Shown here one piece after another: positions 36,626 to 45,719 of a stretch of 64,000 nucleotides of DNA. Source of the DNA: Hyphomonas atlantica corrig. Its GTDB lineage: Bacteria; Pseudomonadota; Alphaproteobacteria; Caulobacterales; Hyphomonadaceae. Where the stretch lies: assembly GCF_000682715.1 (NCBI RefSeq), contig NZ_AWFH01000056.1:1-64000 (forward strand), read 5' to 3'. The notes beneath the pieces were generated by a model. It was not told the origin of the DNA. It ran no database searches and saw nothing but the letters and a program-made list of their open reading frames with translations. How positions within the stretch are numbered: position 1 is the first letter of the stretch; each line of letters begins with the position of its first letter. The translations under genes and the position numbers were made by a program.

Positions 36626-38446
36626 CTATTCCAGCGCTTTGGCAATACCTTCGCGGCGCGGATCTGCCCCGCCCTCAAGGCCATCTTCGCGGACGATGAT
36701 CACGTGAAGGCCGGAGTTTTCTCCTTCGCGCTCTTCAACATTGTAGCCGAGTTCCCGCAGCGCATCCGCGGCCTCCATACCGCCGGGGCGGTCAATTTCC
36801 ACGCCAACCGTGTCACCGCGCGCGATGATGTTCGGCAGGTCGATCGCTTCCTGGGCTGACTTTCCCCACTCCAGCACACCGACCAGTGTCTTCGATACAT
36901 ACGCCACAATGGAGTTCCCCCCAGGTGACCCGGTGACCATGAACAAGTCTCCTGCCGGATCAAAGACGAGCGTTGGCGACATGGAACTGCGCGGGCGTTT
37001 TTTCGGGCCGGGGGCGTTGGCGACAGGTTTGGTGCCCTTGGCGGGCTGCCGAGAGAAATCGGTCAGTTCATTGTTCAGCATGAAGCCTTTCACCATAATA
37101 GAGGAGCCAAACGCAGCCTCGACTGTCGCCGTCATGGAAACCGCATTTCCGTCCGCATCCACAATCGAGATATGCGTGGTGCCCGGACCATGTTCTGTTG
37201 CATCTTCACCCCATAGCGGGCGGACAGGATCCCGGCCGAGCGCGAGGCCAGGGTCGCCCGGATGGGTCGTCGCGTCGGGTGCAAATGCTTCCTTGGCGCG
37301 CACACGCAGATAGGCTGGATTGATCAAGTCCGTTGCCGGAACGGTGACAAAATCAGAATCGGCGACATAGTGGTCGCGGTCTGCATAGGCGAGGCGCTGG
37401 GCGTCAATGAAGGCCTTGAGGTAATTCTCTTCCGTCATATCGGCTTCTTCGGTTGGCTCCAGAAGGTCATAGAGTCCCATGATCATGTTTTGCGTCACGC
37501 CGCCGGAAGAGGGGGGCGGTGCAGAGCAAATCCGATAGCCGTCAGCGCGGTCACCGCAGAGTGCTGGGCGGATCTTCACGCTGTAGTCGGCAAGGTCTTC
37601 AAGGTTCATGGCGCCGGGATTGGCGTCACTGTTCACAGCGTCCACAATCGCTTGCGCGATTTCGCCCTCGTAGAAGGCGGATGGGCCGGATTCCGCAATT
37701 GCTGACAGCGTGGCGGCATAGTCCGGATTGGTGCGGATGAAGCCAACCGGCAGGGGCTCGCCATTCGGATAGAAATAATCTGCCGATGCGGGCAGGTCGT
37801 CCAGTCTCACAGCACCCCGCAGACGTGGATTCGCCAGAAGGCCGGCAAGGCGCGGCGAGACCTCGAACCCATCTTCCGCCAGTTTGATGGCGGGCTGGAA
37901 CAGAGTTGCCCAATCAAGCTTGCCTGCAGCCTCATGCGAGGTTTTGTAGAGGGCGATCTGGCCGGGAACGCCGACAGCTTTCCCGGATTGCCACGCTTCG
38001 AGGAAACCGAGCGGCTTGCCACCCTTCATGAAATGGTTCGGCGTCGTGGAGGCGGGCGCAACTTCGCGTCCATCGAACACGGTGATCTCATCGGCGTCGC
38101 GATCATAATAGACCATGAAGGCGCCGCCGCCGATGCCTGAGCTTTGAGGCTCCACCAGGCCTAGAACGGCATGCACCGCAATTGCGGCGTCGATCGCGCT
38201 GCCGCCCTGACGCAGCATTTCAAGGCCAGCCTCCACGGCGCGGGGATCTGCTGCGGCGACCATCGCGCCCTTCGTCCAGGCGTCGACCTCTGCTTCGGTA
38301 GCAATCGCGTCCGTTTCCGACGTTGCCGTTTGCTGAGCTGCATCTGCGGCGCGACGGGCTTCTTCAGTCGCGTTGAATGGGCGGTCGTCCCCGGGTGCGC
38401 AGCTGGCGAGCGCCATGCAGGTGAGAAGGATCGGCAAACGTCTCAT
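36626..38446 (-). CDS. ggt: Gamma-glutamyltranspeptidase (lipoprotein form)
   Basis: The 606-residue precursor has a lipoprotein signal with LASC (Cys16), then the large subunit, self-cleaved before the conserved threonine in GPGTTHISIVDADGNAVSMTATVE to give the small catalytic subunit. GIGGGAFMVYYDRD and GGVTQNMIMGLYDLLEP are family motifs; GNSIVAYVSKTLVG also typical. It hydrolyses glutathione in the periplasm. The lipobox would tether it to a membrane, unlike the free E. coli enzyme. Ends five bases before the tdk start. Confidence 0.96.
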   Translation of the reverse strand: MRRLPILLTCMALASCAPGDDRPFNATEEARRAADAAQQTATSETDAIATEAEVDAWTKGAMVAAADPRAVEAGLEMLRQGGSAIDAAIAVHAVLGLVEPQSSGIGGGAFMVYYDRDADEITVFDGREVAPASTTPNHFMKGGKPLGFLEAWQSGKAVGVPGQIALYKTSHEAAGKLDWATLFQPAIKLAEDGFEVSPRLAGLLANPRLRGAVRLDDLPASADYFYPNGEPLPVGFIRTNPDYAATLSAIAESGPSAFYEGEIAQAIVDAVNSDANPGAMNLEDLADYSVKIRPALCGDRADGYRICSAPPPSSGGVTQNMIMGLYDLLEPTEEADMTEENYLKAFIDAQRLAYADRDHYVADSDFVTVPATDLINPAYLRVRAKEAFAPDATTHPGDPGLALGRDPVRPLWGEDATEHGPGTTHISIVDADGNAVSMTATVEAAFGSSIMVKGFMLNNELTDFSRQPAKGTKPVANAPGPKKRPRSSMSPTLVFDPAGDLFMVTGSPGGNSIVAYVSKTLVGVLEWGKSAQEAIDLPNIIARGDTVGVEIDRPGGMEAADALRELGYNVEEREGENSGLHVIIVREDGLEGGADPRREGIAKALE

Positions 38447-38526
38447 AAGGTGCCCCTTTGGCTTGGCGAGTGTTGCGGCTGACCTTATGAAACATGGCTC
38501 ACAAGGGAAAGGCAGGGCGACAGCTT

Positions 38527-39507
38527 ATGGCAAAACCAGGCGCAAGAAACACCATCACTGACGTGCCCGGCTTCAAGGTCGGTCAGACCGAAGACGCGAA
38601 AGTGCGCACCGGAGTCAGTGTCATCGTGCCGGACGCGCCAGCCATCGCGGCCGTTGCCGTGTCCGGTGGAGGGCCCGGCACGCGCGAGACGGACCTCTTG
38701 TCTGCGGGCATGCTGGTGGATGGAATCGACGCCATCTGTCTGTCTGGCGGCAGCGCCTTTGGGCTCGCTGCAGCGGATGGCGTTGCGTCGGGATTGAAGC
38801 AGGAGGGGCGGGGCTTTGCGCTCGTACCGCTAACGGGTGTGCCGCGCACGCCGATCGTGCCCGCGGCTATCTTGTACGACTTGGCGAATGGGGGCGACAA
38901 ATCCTGGGGAGATGTTTCCCCCTACGCCGCGTTGGGACTGGAAGCCTATAGAGCGCGTGGGCTGGGCGTTGAGCTTGGTCAGGCAGGCGCTGGCTTTGGC
39001 GCCAAGGCAGGCGCATTTGCAGGAGGCACAGGCTCTGCCAGCATCGTGACACATGACGGCATTACGGTCGGCGCGTTGGCAGGCGTGAACTGTTTTGGGT
39101 CAGTCTTCATGCCCGGCACGGACGCCTATTGGGCCTGGCCCTACGAGATTGATGGGGAGTTCGGCGGCAAGCGACCACCTGAAGACTATGCTGCCGATGC
39201 AGAGGATTGGGGCGCTGCGAAGGCCAACCCTGCACTTGGGCAGAATACGACCATTGCCTGTATTGCAACAGATGTGGCGCTGACGGCCAGCGAAGCGAAG
39301 CGCGTGGCGCAGATGGCCCTGTCCGGCTTCTCACGGGCCATTCGGCCTGTGTTTGCGCCGTTTGATGGCGATGCGCTGTTTGTCATGTCATCTGCAAAGG
39401 TGGAATCGGGTGAAGAGCGCGCGATTCTTGTCGCACGAATTGGCGAATTGGCGGCGTCAACACTGTCGCGTGCCATCGCCAGAGGCGTGTATGAGGCCAA
39501 TCGCTGA
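38527..39507 (+). CDS. P1-family (DmpA-type) aminopeptidase
   Basis: A 326-residue self-processing hydrolase of family P1. NTITDVPGFKVGQTEDAKVRTGVSV, GGGPGTRETDLL, CLSGGSAFGLAAADGVASGLKQEGRG, PIVPAAILYDL and the VNCFGSVFMPG segment around the usual cleavage point are visible. Members are beta- or D-aminopeptidases. ATG 38527 suits the family N-terminus; ATG 38494 would add eleven residues. The substrate is unknown. Confidence 0.9.
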   Translation: MAKPGARNTITDVPGFKVGQTEDAKVRTGVSVIVPDAPAIAAVAVSGGGPGTRETDLLSAGMLVDGIDAICLSGGSAFGLAAADGVASGLKQEGRGFALVPLTGVPRTPIVPAAILYDLANGGDKSWGDVSPYAALGLEAYRARGLGVELGQAGAGFGAKAGAFAGGTGSASIVTHDGITVGALAGVNCFGSVFMPGTDAYWAWPYEIDGEFGGKRPPEDYAADAEDWGAAKANPALGQNTTIACIATDVALTASEAKRVAQMALSGFSRAIRPVFAPFDGDALFVMSSAKVESGEERAILVARIGELAASTLSRAIARGVYEANR

Positions 39508-39674
39508 CTGTATCGTGTGAAGCAGGTGGCGAGATTTTGTCGTCATTTGTCGCGCAATGTCTATTGGCCGCATGAGGCCTCAGATGGGGCACTGCACAGG
39601 AATGACAGTTGGATGGCAAACAGGCTTGCATCCCCCGATTCCTCGCTGTATGTGTCCGCCTTCAATAAAGGCAG

Positions 39675-39751
39675 GCACCCGTAGCTCAGCTGGATAGAGC
39701 ACCAGACTACGAATCTGGGGGTCGGGCGTTCGAATCGCTCCGGGTGTGCCA
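39675..39751 (+). tRNA. tRNA-Arg (ACG)
   Basis: Seventy-seven bases with a complete cloverleaf: acceptor GCACCCG/CGGGTGT, D-arm AGCTCAGCTGGATAGAGC, anticodon stem CCAGA/TCTGG with loop CTACGAA, and T-arm GGGCGTTCGAATCGCTC. The CCA is encoded. ACG becomes ICG after TadA editing and reads CGU, CGC and CGA. Confidence 0.97.
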
Positions 39752-39870
39752 TTATTCTTTTCCACGCACTTCGAAACTTTCATTTCCGGTTTTTCCGGGC
39801 GGTCGGGTTGACCCTGTTCGCGCGGGCGTTGAACAATGAGAGCGCATTCAGTTTAAGTGTGGGGACTCTT

Positions 39871-41160
39871 ATGCGTTCGTTTTTTGTCGCGGCTGGAATG
39901 GCCGTGGTCGCCAGCCTGTTGCCAGCCGCCCATGCGCAGGACATTCCAATGGCCGGATGGACGGTCAAAGTCTCCCCCAACAGCGTTTATCTCACACGGC
40001 CTGACCTGCCGGGGATCAATATCGGCATCGTCAGCGATGTCCGGCCGGACCTGACACAGCAAGAGAAGTTTGAATATGTGAAAGGCTTTTTCGCCGGGCG
40101 GGCCGCGTGTCCATCCCTGGCGAGCGCGGAGACTGTAACTTCGTTTGCAGGCTTTTCCGCGAAGAGTGGCGGACCTGTTGCCCGGTGCACCCTCATCTCA
40201 ATGGGGCATTGGGAGGAGGGCGGACTGCAAAGTGCGCTGATCCTCGATGAGCTTGTGGAGGAGAACAAGATTTTGGGCGGCGTGCCGGCCGGCCCAACGG
40301 CGATGAGTGTAACCGCGCTGTCCGAAAAGATTCAGCAGGAGGTCACGGAGTATCTGATGGGTCGCTATCAGGTCGCCGAAGCGGGCATGACGGCCGATCA
40401 GGTGCGGGCCGCCATGAGCGCGCAGGGGCTGGCAAAGCGTGTTTCGCCGGACCGCAAGCCGGTCGGCATGGTGCGCATGATCGACAGCGGCGGCTTCGAC
40501 TCGGTCAGCTTTGCGGGCAAGGAAGAAACCCAGACCCTGTTGCTGTTCGCGAAACGTCCGCAAGACTCTGCGGCGAGCGCCATCACCTGCATGAATTGGG
40601 ACGCAGCACTGTTTGACCCTTACTATTATGAGTCGCCATGGAAGGTCGCGCTCGGATGCGACCGGTACTTCTGGCGCGGCTCCGTCGATGACTTGGATTT
40701 GAAAGACCTCGACGCTCGCATGGACTGGTCCGGCGCGTCCCTCAAGTTGGGAAAATTCACCTTCAGGAAGGCCGAGACATACCGGAAATTCGCGAGAGGC
40801 GCGGCGCTGGACGTGCGGGTCGGCATCGGCCGTTCTCATTTCGACGATGTGCTGGCCGGCAATCGCTCGCTTTCTGAAATGCAGCCCCGGGACATCCTTT
40901 TCCTGCCGGATGGTCGGTTCATGGCTGGGCACGTGCGCGCATCATCTCTAGCAGGTGGTGGCACAGAGGGGCCCGTTGCGGGACAATACTATTTCGATGG
41001 TCATGTTGTGACCCTGCTGCTGGACAGCGGTGAGGTTGTGTACGGACATGCCGGCTGGTTCCCCGGAGCGGGGTCTTCGGACCTCGACCACAAGGCCGTC
41101 GTGAACATCAATGGCTGGGTCTATACCAGCTATTGCCGGGACGAGTGGGACAATTGCTGA
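39871..41160 (+). CDS. Secreted hypothetical protein (429 aa)
   Basis: A signal peptide (MRSFFVAAGMAVVASLLPAAHA) precedes a soluble domain of about 400 residues rich in Trp and Tyr, with several cysteines (in RAACPSLA, ARCTLIS, TCMNWD, GCDRYF, YCRDEWDNC) that could form disulfides. It is expected in the periplasm or outside. I recognise no family. It begins 119 bases after a tRNA-Arg gene. Confidence 0.68.
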   Translation: MRSFFVAAGMAVVASLLPAAHAQDIPMAGWTVKVSPNSVYLTRPDLPGINIGIVSDVRPDLTQQEKFEYVKGFFAGRAACPSLASAETVTSFAGFSAKSGGPVARCTLISMGHWEEGGLQSALILDELVEENKILGGVPAGPTAMSVTALSEKIQQEVTEYLMGRYQVAEAGMTADQVRAAMSAQGLAKRVSPDRKPVGMVRMIDSGGFDSVSFAGKEETQTLLLFAKRPQDSAASAITCMNWDAALFDPYYYESPWKVALGCDRYFWRGSVDDLDLKDLDARMDWSGASLKLGKFTFRKAETYRKFARGAALDVRVGIGRSHFDDVLAGNRSLSEMQPRDILFLPDGRFMAGHVRASSLAGGGTEGPVAGQYYFDGHVVTLLLDSGEVVYGHAGWFPGAGSSDLDHKAVVNINGWVYTSYCRDEWDNC

Positions 41161-41179
41161 GCGATCCGCGACCGCGGTC

Positions 41180-42814
41180 TCAGAGTCCGGCGGCGTCGCC
41201 CTGGTTCATGCTGCGATATTCGTCCCGCATGCCGATATAGAGACTGAGGCAGCAGGTCAGCAGGATCAATGTAAAGGGCAGGGCAGCGGTGATCGTGCCA
41301 GCCTGAAGTGACTGAAGAACATCCGTCCCGCCGCCATACAACAGGGCAGACGCGGTCAACCCAATCAGGCACGCCCAGAAGACGCGTTGCCGCCGGGGAG
41401 AATCCGTCTTGCCTCCGCTGGTAATCGTGTCGACGACGAGTGCCCCGGAATCTGCAGATGTCACGATGAACACGACCAGTAGCATGATGGCTGCCGTTGA
41501 AGTGATCGCGGACGCCGGCAGGTCAGCCAGCATCTGGAACAGGACGAGAGAAGCGCTGCTCATCCCTTCGCCAAGCTCTCCAGTGCCGGATTTGAACTGG
41601 GCGATGGCTGTCTTGCCGAAGGCTGTGAACCAGATAACGCCGATTGTTACCGGAGCGAACAGCACAACCGCGAAGTATTCGCGGACAGTGCGCCCTTTCG
41701 AAATACGGGCAATGAACATGCCGACAAAAGGTGACCAGGAAATCCACCACGCCCAATAAAAGATCGTCCAGTCATGGAACCAGGCGATGTCCGGCCTGCG
41801 TACCCAATTCGTCAAGGCGGGCATGTCTGTGATGTAGGCCAGGAGGTTCTGACCCATGCCTGTGAAGATCAGGATGGTCGGGCCGGCAATGATCACAAAG
41901 ATGAGCAGGGCGAAGGCGATTCCCATATTGATGTTGCTGAGCAGTTTGACGCCGCCATCAAGCCCTCGAAGAACAGACAGGACAGCCAGACCGGTCATCG
42001 CCACGATCAGCAGGATCTGGATGTACACGTTGGGTTCAAAACCGAGCAAATAGCCGAGCCCGCTTGCAGCTTGGGTCGCGCCAATGCCGATTGTTGTGGC
42101 CAGCCCGAACACGGTTGAGACGACAGCAAAGAGGTCGATGATGTGCCCCGGCCAGCCCCAGACATGCTCTCCCAAAATGGGATAGAAAGCCGACCGGATG
42201 CTGAGGGGGAGGCCTTTGTTGTGCGCGAAGAAGCCGAGCGACAGGCCGACGATCGCATAGATGCACCAAGGCGCCAGGCCCCAATGGAAGATGGTGGCGC
42301 TGTAGGCAAGGCGTTCGGCCTCGGCCGTAAGCGGCTCGGCATTGAGCGGCATGCCGTACCAGTCGGTGTAATAGGCTAGCGGCTCGGCTGCGCCGTAGAA
42401 CATGAAGCCGACGCCCACTCCGGCGGCAAACAGCATCGCGACCCAGGAAACGATCGAAAAGTCCGGTGTCGCCGAGGGGCCGCCAAGGCGGATTTTGCCC
42501 AGCGGACTGATGGTCAATGCGATGCAGAAGCCGAACACCAGCACCGCCGTCAGGGCGAAGAGCCAGTCCGCGCTTTGAAGGGTCCAGGTCTTGGCGGCGG
42601 TCAGGTATTGAGATGACACCGTCGGAAACAGAAGCGTCAGCCCGGAAAACAGGATGATGAGGCCCGCACTGAGAAAGAAGACGGGGTTGTGGATATCCAA
42701 TCCGGCGACTTCGATATTGTCCTGCCCGATTTCATAGTCCGTTTCGTAAACGAAAAGCGCCTCTTCATCTTCCTGGATGAGGTCGGCGGGCGTGTCGGAA
42801 GTATCTGTGTCCAT
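41180..42814 (-). CDS. BCCT-family betaine/carnitine/choline transporter
   Basis: A 544-residue polytopic protein with about 12 membrane spans. GVGFMFYGAAEPLAYYTDW, FHWGLAPWCIYAIVGLSLGFF and FYWAWWISWSPFVGMFIARISKGRTVREYF are the conserved BCCT segments; the aromatic box residues (Trp, Tyr) are there. It imports quaternary ammonium compatible solutes, driven by Na+ or H+. Both termini are cytoplasmic; the 50-residue acidic N-terminus is normal. ATG 42814 is preferred over TTG 42832. Divergent from the TonB receptor gene. Confidence 0.95.
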   Translation of the reverse strand: MDTDTSDTPADLIQEDEEALFVYETDYEIGQDNIEVAGLDIHNPVFFLSAGLIILFSGLTLLFPTVSSQYLTAAKTWTLQSADWLFALTAVLVFGFCIALTISPLGKIRLGGPSATPDFSIVSWVAMLFAAGVGVGFMFYGAAEPLAYYTDWYGMPLNAEPLTAEAERLAYSATIFHWGLAPWCIYAIVGLSLGFFAHNKGLPLSIRSAFYPILGEHVWGWPGHIIDLFAVVSTVFGLATTIGIGATQAASGLGYLLGFEPNVYIQILLIVAMTGLAVLSVLRGLDGGVKLLSNINMGIAFALLIFVIIAGPTILIFTGMGQNLLAYITDMPALTNWVRRPDIAWFHDWTIFYWAWWISWSPFVGMFIARISKGRTVREYFAVVLFAPVTIGVIWFTAFGKTAIAQFKSGTGELGEGMSSASLVLFQMLADLPASAITSTAAIMLLVVFIVTSADSGALVVDTITSGGKTDSPRRQRVFWACLIGLTASALLYGGGTDVLQSLQAGTITAALPFTLILLTCCLSLYIGMRDEYRSMNQGDAAGL

Positions 42815-43064
42815 GTCTGGCTTGTGCCGCAAATCCGTAGATTATCAAAGCATCGATGTGAGGAAAATGTCTCGCCTAGACAACGAAGTGCGCCATTGAT
42901 GCAACACTTGTGAGGCGATTCCCATCCTTTGCAGGCGAATAGCTGGGCAAAACCTTTCTATCATCGAAATAAACCTGTACCTCGGACGCATCGAGCAGCC
43001 ATTTGTTCCGAGCTGCGCCTGCTTTTGGCGCGCCATGGCTGGAGACGACCCAAAGGGAATACAT

Positions 43065-45635
43065 ATGAAGAAGCTAAAGTACGGAGCCTCGCTGTTTGCG
43101 ATGGCCAGTCTGGTCGCGCCAGTTGCACTGGCACAGGATGCACCAGCTGAAGCTACCAGCGCCAAACGCCTGCAGACGGTGACCATCACCGCGACGAAGC
43201 GGACAGAAAGCGCGCAGGATGTGCCGGTTGCTGTAACTGCGCTCGGTGAGCAGCAGCTCAAGGAACTCGGCGTCAAGAATTTCTCCGACTATCTGGTTCA
43301 GCTGCCAGGGGTGACGGCAGGTGGGTCCGGCCCCGGCCAGAACACGATCTATATCCGCGGTCTGGCTTCGACCACGCCGAATTTGACGGTTGCCGGTGTG
43401 GCTGGCCTTGCGCCGAACGTCAGCTTCTATCTCGACGAGCAGCCGCTGGCCCAGCCGGGTCGTAACCTGGATGTCTACGCAGCTGATATCGAACGCGTTG
43501 AGGTTCTGTCCGGTCCGCAAGGCACGCTATTCGGCTCCAGCTCCCAGGCTGGTACAGTTCGCATGATCACGAACAAGCCTTCGCTGAGCGGTTTTGATGC
43601 CGGGTTCAATGCGTCGACGTCTTTCACCGATGGCGGTGAGATGAGCAACAGTGTTGAAGCGATGGTCAACGTTCCGGTCAGCGACAAGCTTGCGCTGCGC
43701 GGCGTCATCTATACGGACACTCAGGGCGGCTTCATCGACAATGTCGGCGGCACATTGTCTGTTCGTGACTCGGCCCGTTTCCGCGCTGAAGGTACGGTCC
43801 GCGACAATGGTGTGCCAGTGAATGCCAACCGCGAAGGCTTCCAGGCTGGTGCTGATCTGTCGGGTGTTACCTTCGTCGACGCCAACAACGGCAACATCGT
43901 CGAGAATGACATCAACGATGTTACCTATCAGGGCTTCCGTCTCAGCGGTCTCTACGAGATCAACGAAGACTGGGATTTGCTGATCACGCACGCCCAGCAG
44001 CAGATCGAGGCCGATGGCGTTTTCGCCGCCGACCCGGATCTGGACGATTATGACATCGTTCGCTTCACGCCAGAGAACATTGAGGACAAGTTCCACAACA
44101 CGTCCTGGACGCTGGAAGGCCGCCTCGGTGCGTTGGAAGCTCTGTACACCGGTGCGTATACTGACCGGACGACGGACCAGACAGTTGACTATTCCGACTA
44201 CCTCTTTGTCGGTCAGTACCTGCCTTACTATATCTGTGACTACTCGGTCACTTATCCGGCAGGCGCACCGACCGGCACGTGCTATGCGCCGAACCTGTTC
44301 GTGAATTCGCACAGCGAAACCAAGGTTCAGACGCACGAGCTGCGTTTCAACACGCCAAGCGAGCATCGCTGGCGCGCGACCTTTGGGGCCTTCTACAGCG
44401 ACCTTGAGCTGGCTGAGCGCAATGACTTTGTCTATCCGGGGTCCACACAGGTGGCCTATACGGATGGTTCGATCGGCTTTGCGCCGAACTATCCTCTGAC
44501 CCAGACGGACGTGACCGGCGAGATCGGAAGCGCGTCTCCGGGCTATTACAGCGTCGCCGGACCGTTCCCGGAAGGCGTGATCTTCCGTAACGACGTGCTG
44601 CGGACCGACCAGCAAATTGGTCTGTTTGGTGAGACGACGTTCGACCTGACCGACCAGTTCGCCGTCACGGTTGGGGCTCGCTATTATGATGTTGAAGTTG
44701 ACCTTGAAGGCAGCGCCAACTCGTCCTTCTTCAACCTGTTTGCTGACACCGATCAGCAAGTGTTCGGTACGAACATTTCGGCCATCTACGGTCCGAATGG
44801 CCCCGCCGATGCGCCAGACAAGGCCGCGACGGATGGCATGATCTACAAGATGACCGGCGAGTGGACGCCGACAGATGATGTCATGTTCTACGCGACCTAT
44901 TCCGAAGGCTTCCGCGCAGGCCTGCTCAACCGTCCGGGCGGTGCATCCGGTCCGGGTGGCTACACGGTTCCATATGCGGTCGATACGGATGAAGTGAAAA
45001 ATTACGAACTGGGCTGGAAAACAGAACTGTTCGACAATTCGCTTCGCTTCAATGGTTCCGCCTTCTTCGTCGACATTGAGGGCCTGCAGACCACGATCTT
45101 TGATCCGTCTATCGTGAACCTGTTCTTCTCGGACAATGCGGCGAATGCTGAAATTCAGGGTCTCGAAGGCGACTTCACCTGGGCGCCGGCCTCTGTCGAT
45201 GGTTTGACCGTTGCGGGCGCATTCTCGCTGCTCGATACGGAGATCACCGAAGTCCTCGTGCCGACAGATGATGTTCAGGAAGGTTCCGACCTTGCGTTTG
45301 CGCCAGCCTATCAAGGCAATCTGCGTGTGCGTTATGAGTGGGACCTTGAGCAAGAAGTCGCGGGTCAGCGCCTGACGGCGCATGTGATGCCACAGGTTGT
45401 TTTCTCGGATGATTCTGTCAGCGACGTGATCGAGATCAACAAGATGGAGCTTGATGGCTATGTCACGCTTGGCGGTACGCTTGGCGTCACGGGCGACAAT
45501 TGGGGCGCGGAGATCTTCGCCACCAATCTGACGAACGAATATGCCGAGCTTAGCGGCAGCTTTGTCTACGACCGTGAGCGCATCACGCCGATGCGTCCGC
45601 GCACGATCGGCATCCGTGTGTCTTACGACTACTAA
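43065..45635 (+). CDS. TonB-dependent outer membrane receptor
   Basis: The 856-residue receptor has a signal peptide (MKKLKYGASLFAMASLVAPV), TonB box region TVTITATKRTESAQDVPV, plug domain (VAVTALGEQQLKELGVKNFSDYLVQLPGV, YIRGLASTTPNL, DIERVEVLSGPQGTLFGSSSQAGTVRM) and a 22-strand barrel ending RVSYDY. This plug type is common in sphingomonad and hyphomonad receptors; the ligand is unknown. AAAGGGA is the ribosome site. A strong terminator follows, and a TPR-sulfotransferase gene comes next. Confidence 0.97.
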   Translation: MKKLKYGASLFAMASLVAPVALAQDAPAEATSAKRLQTVTITATKRTESAQDVPVAVTALGEQQLKELGVKNFSDYLVQLPGVTAGGSGPGQNTIYIRGLASTTPNLTVAGVAGLAPNVSFYLDEQPLAQPGRNLDVYAADIERVEVLSGPQGTLFGSSSQAGTVRMITNKPSLSGFDAGFNASTSFTDGGEMSNSVEAMVNVPVSDKLALRGVIYTDTQGGFIDNVGGTLSVRDSARFRAEGTVRDNGVPVNANREGFQAGADLSGVTFVDANNGNIVENDINDVTYQGFRLSGLYEINEDWDLLITHAQQQIEADGVFAADPDLDDYDIVRFTPENIEDKFHNTSWTLEGRLGALEALYTGAYTDRTTDQTVDYSDYLFVGQYLPYYICDYSVTYPAGAPTGTCYAPNLFVNSHSETKVQTHELRFNTPSEHRWRATFGAFYSDLELAERNDFVYPGSTQVAYTDGSIGFAPNYPLTQTDVTGEIGSASPGYYSVAGPFPEGVIFRNDVLRTDQQIGLFGETTFDLTDQFAVTVGARYYDVEVDLEGSANSSFFNLFADTDQQVFGTNISAIYGPNGPADAPDKAATDGMIYKMTGEWTPTDDVMFYATYSEGFRAGLLNRPGGASGPGGYTVPYAVDTDEVKNYELGWKTELFDNSLRFNGSAFFVDIEGLQTTIFDPSIVNLFFSDNAANAEIQGLEGDFTWAPASVDGLTVAGAFSLLDTEITEVLVPTDDVQEGSDLAFAPAYQGNLRVRYEWDLEQEVAGQRLTAHVMPQVVFSDDSVSDVIEINKMELDGYVTLGGTLGVTGDNWGAEIFATNLTNEYAELSGSFVYDRERITPMRPRTIGIRVSYDY

Positions 45636-45660
45636 GACCGGCGCCAATTTGGTACCAAAG

Positions 45661-45691
45661 CAGCGCCCTGACACGTTCAGGGCGCTGTTTT
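45661..45691 (+). terminator. Intrinsic terminator after the TonB receptor gene
   Basis: CAGCGCCCTGA (45661-45671) pairs with TCAGGGCGCTG (45677-45687) over CACGT, followed by TTTTC. It separates the receptor from the TPR-sulfotransferase gene, so that gene needs readthrough or its own promoter. Confidence 0.88.
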
Positions 45692-45719
45692 CATTTTTGC
45701 GAGAGATACTTGCCACGCC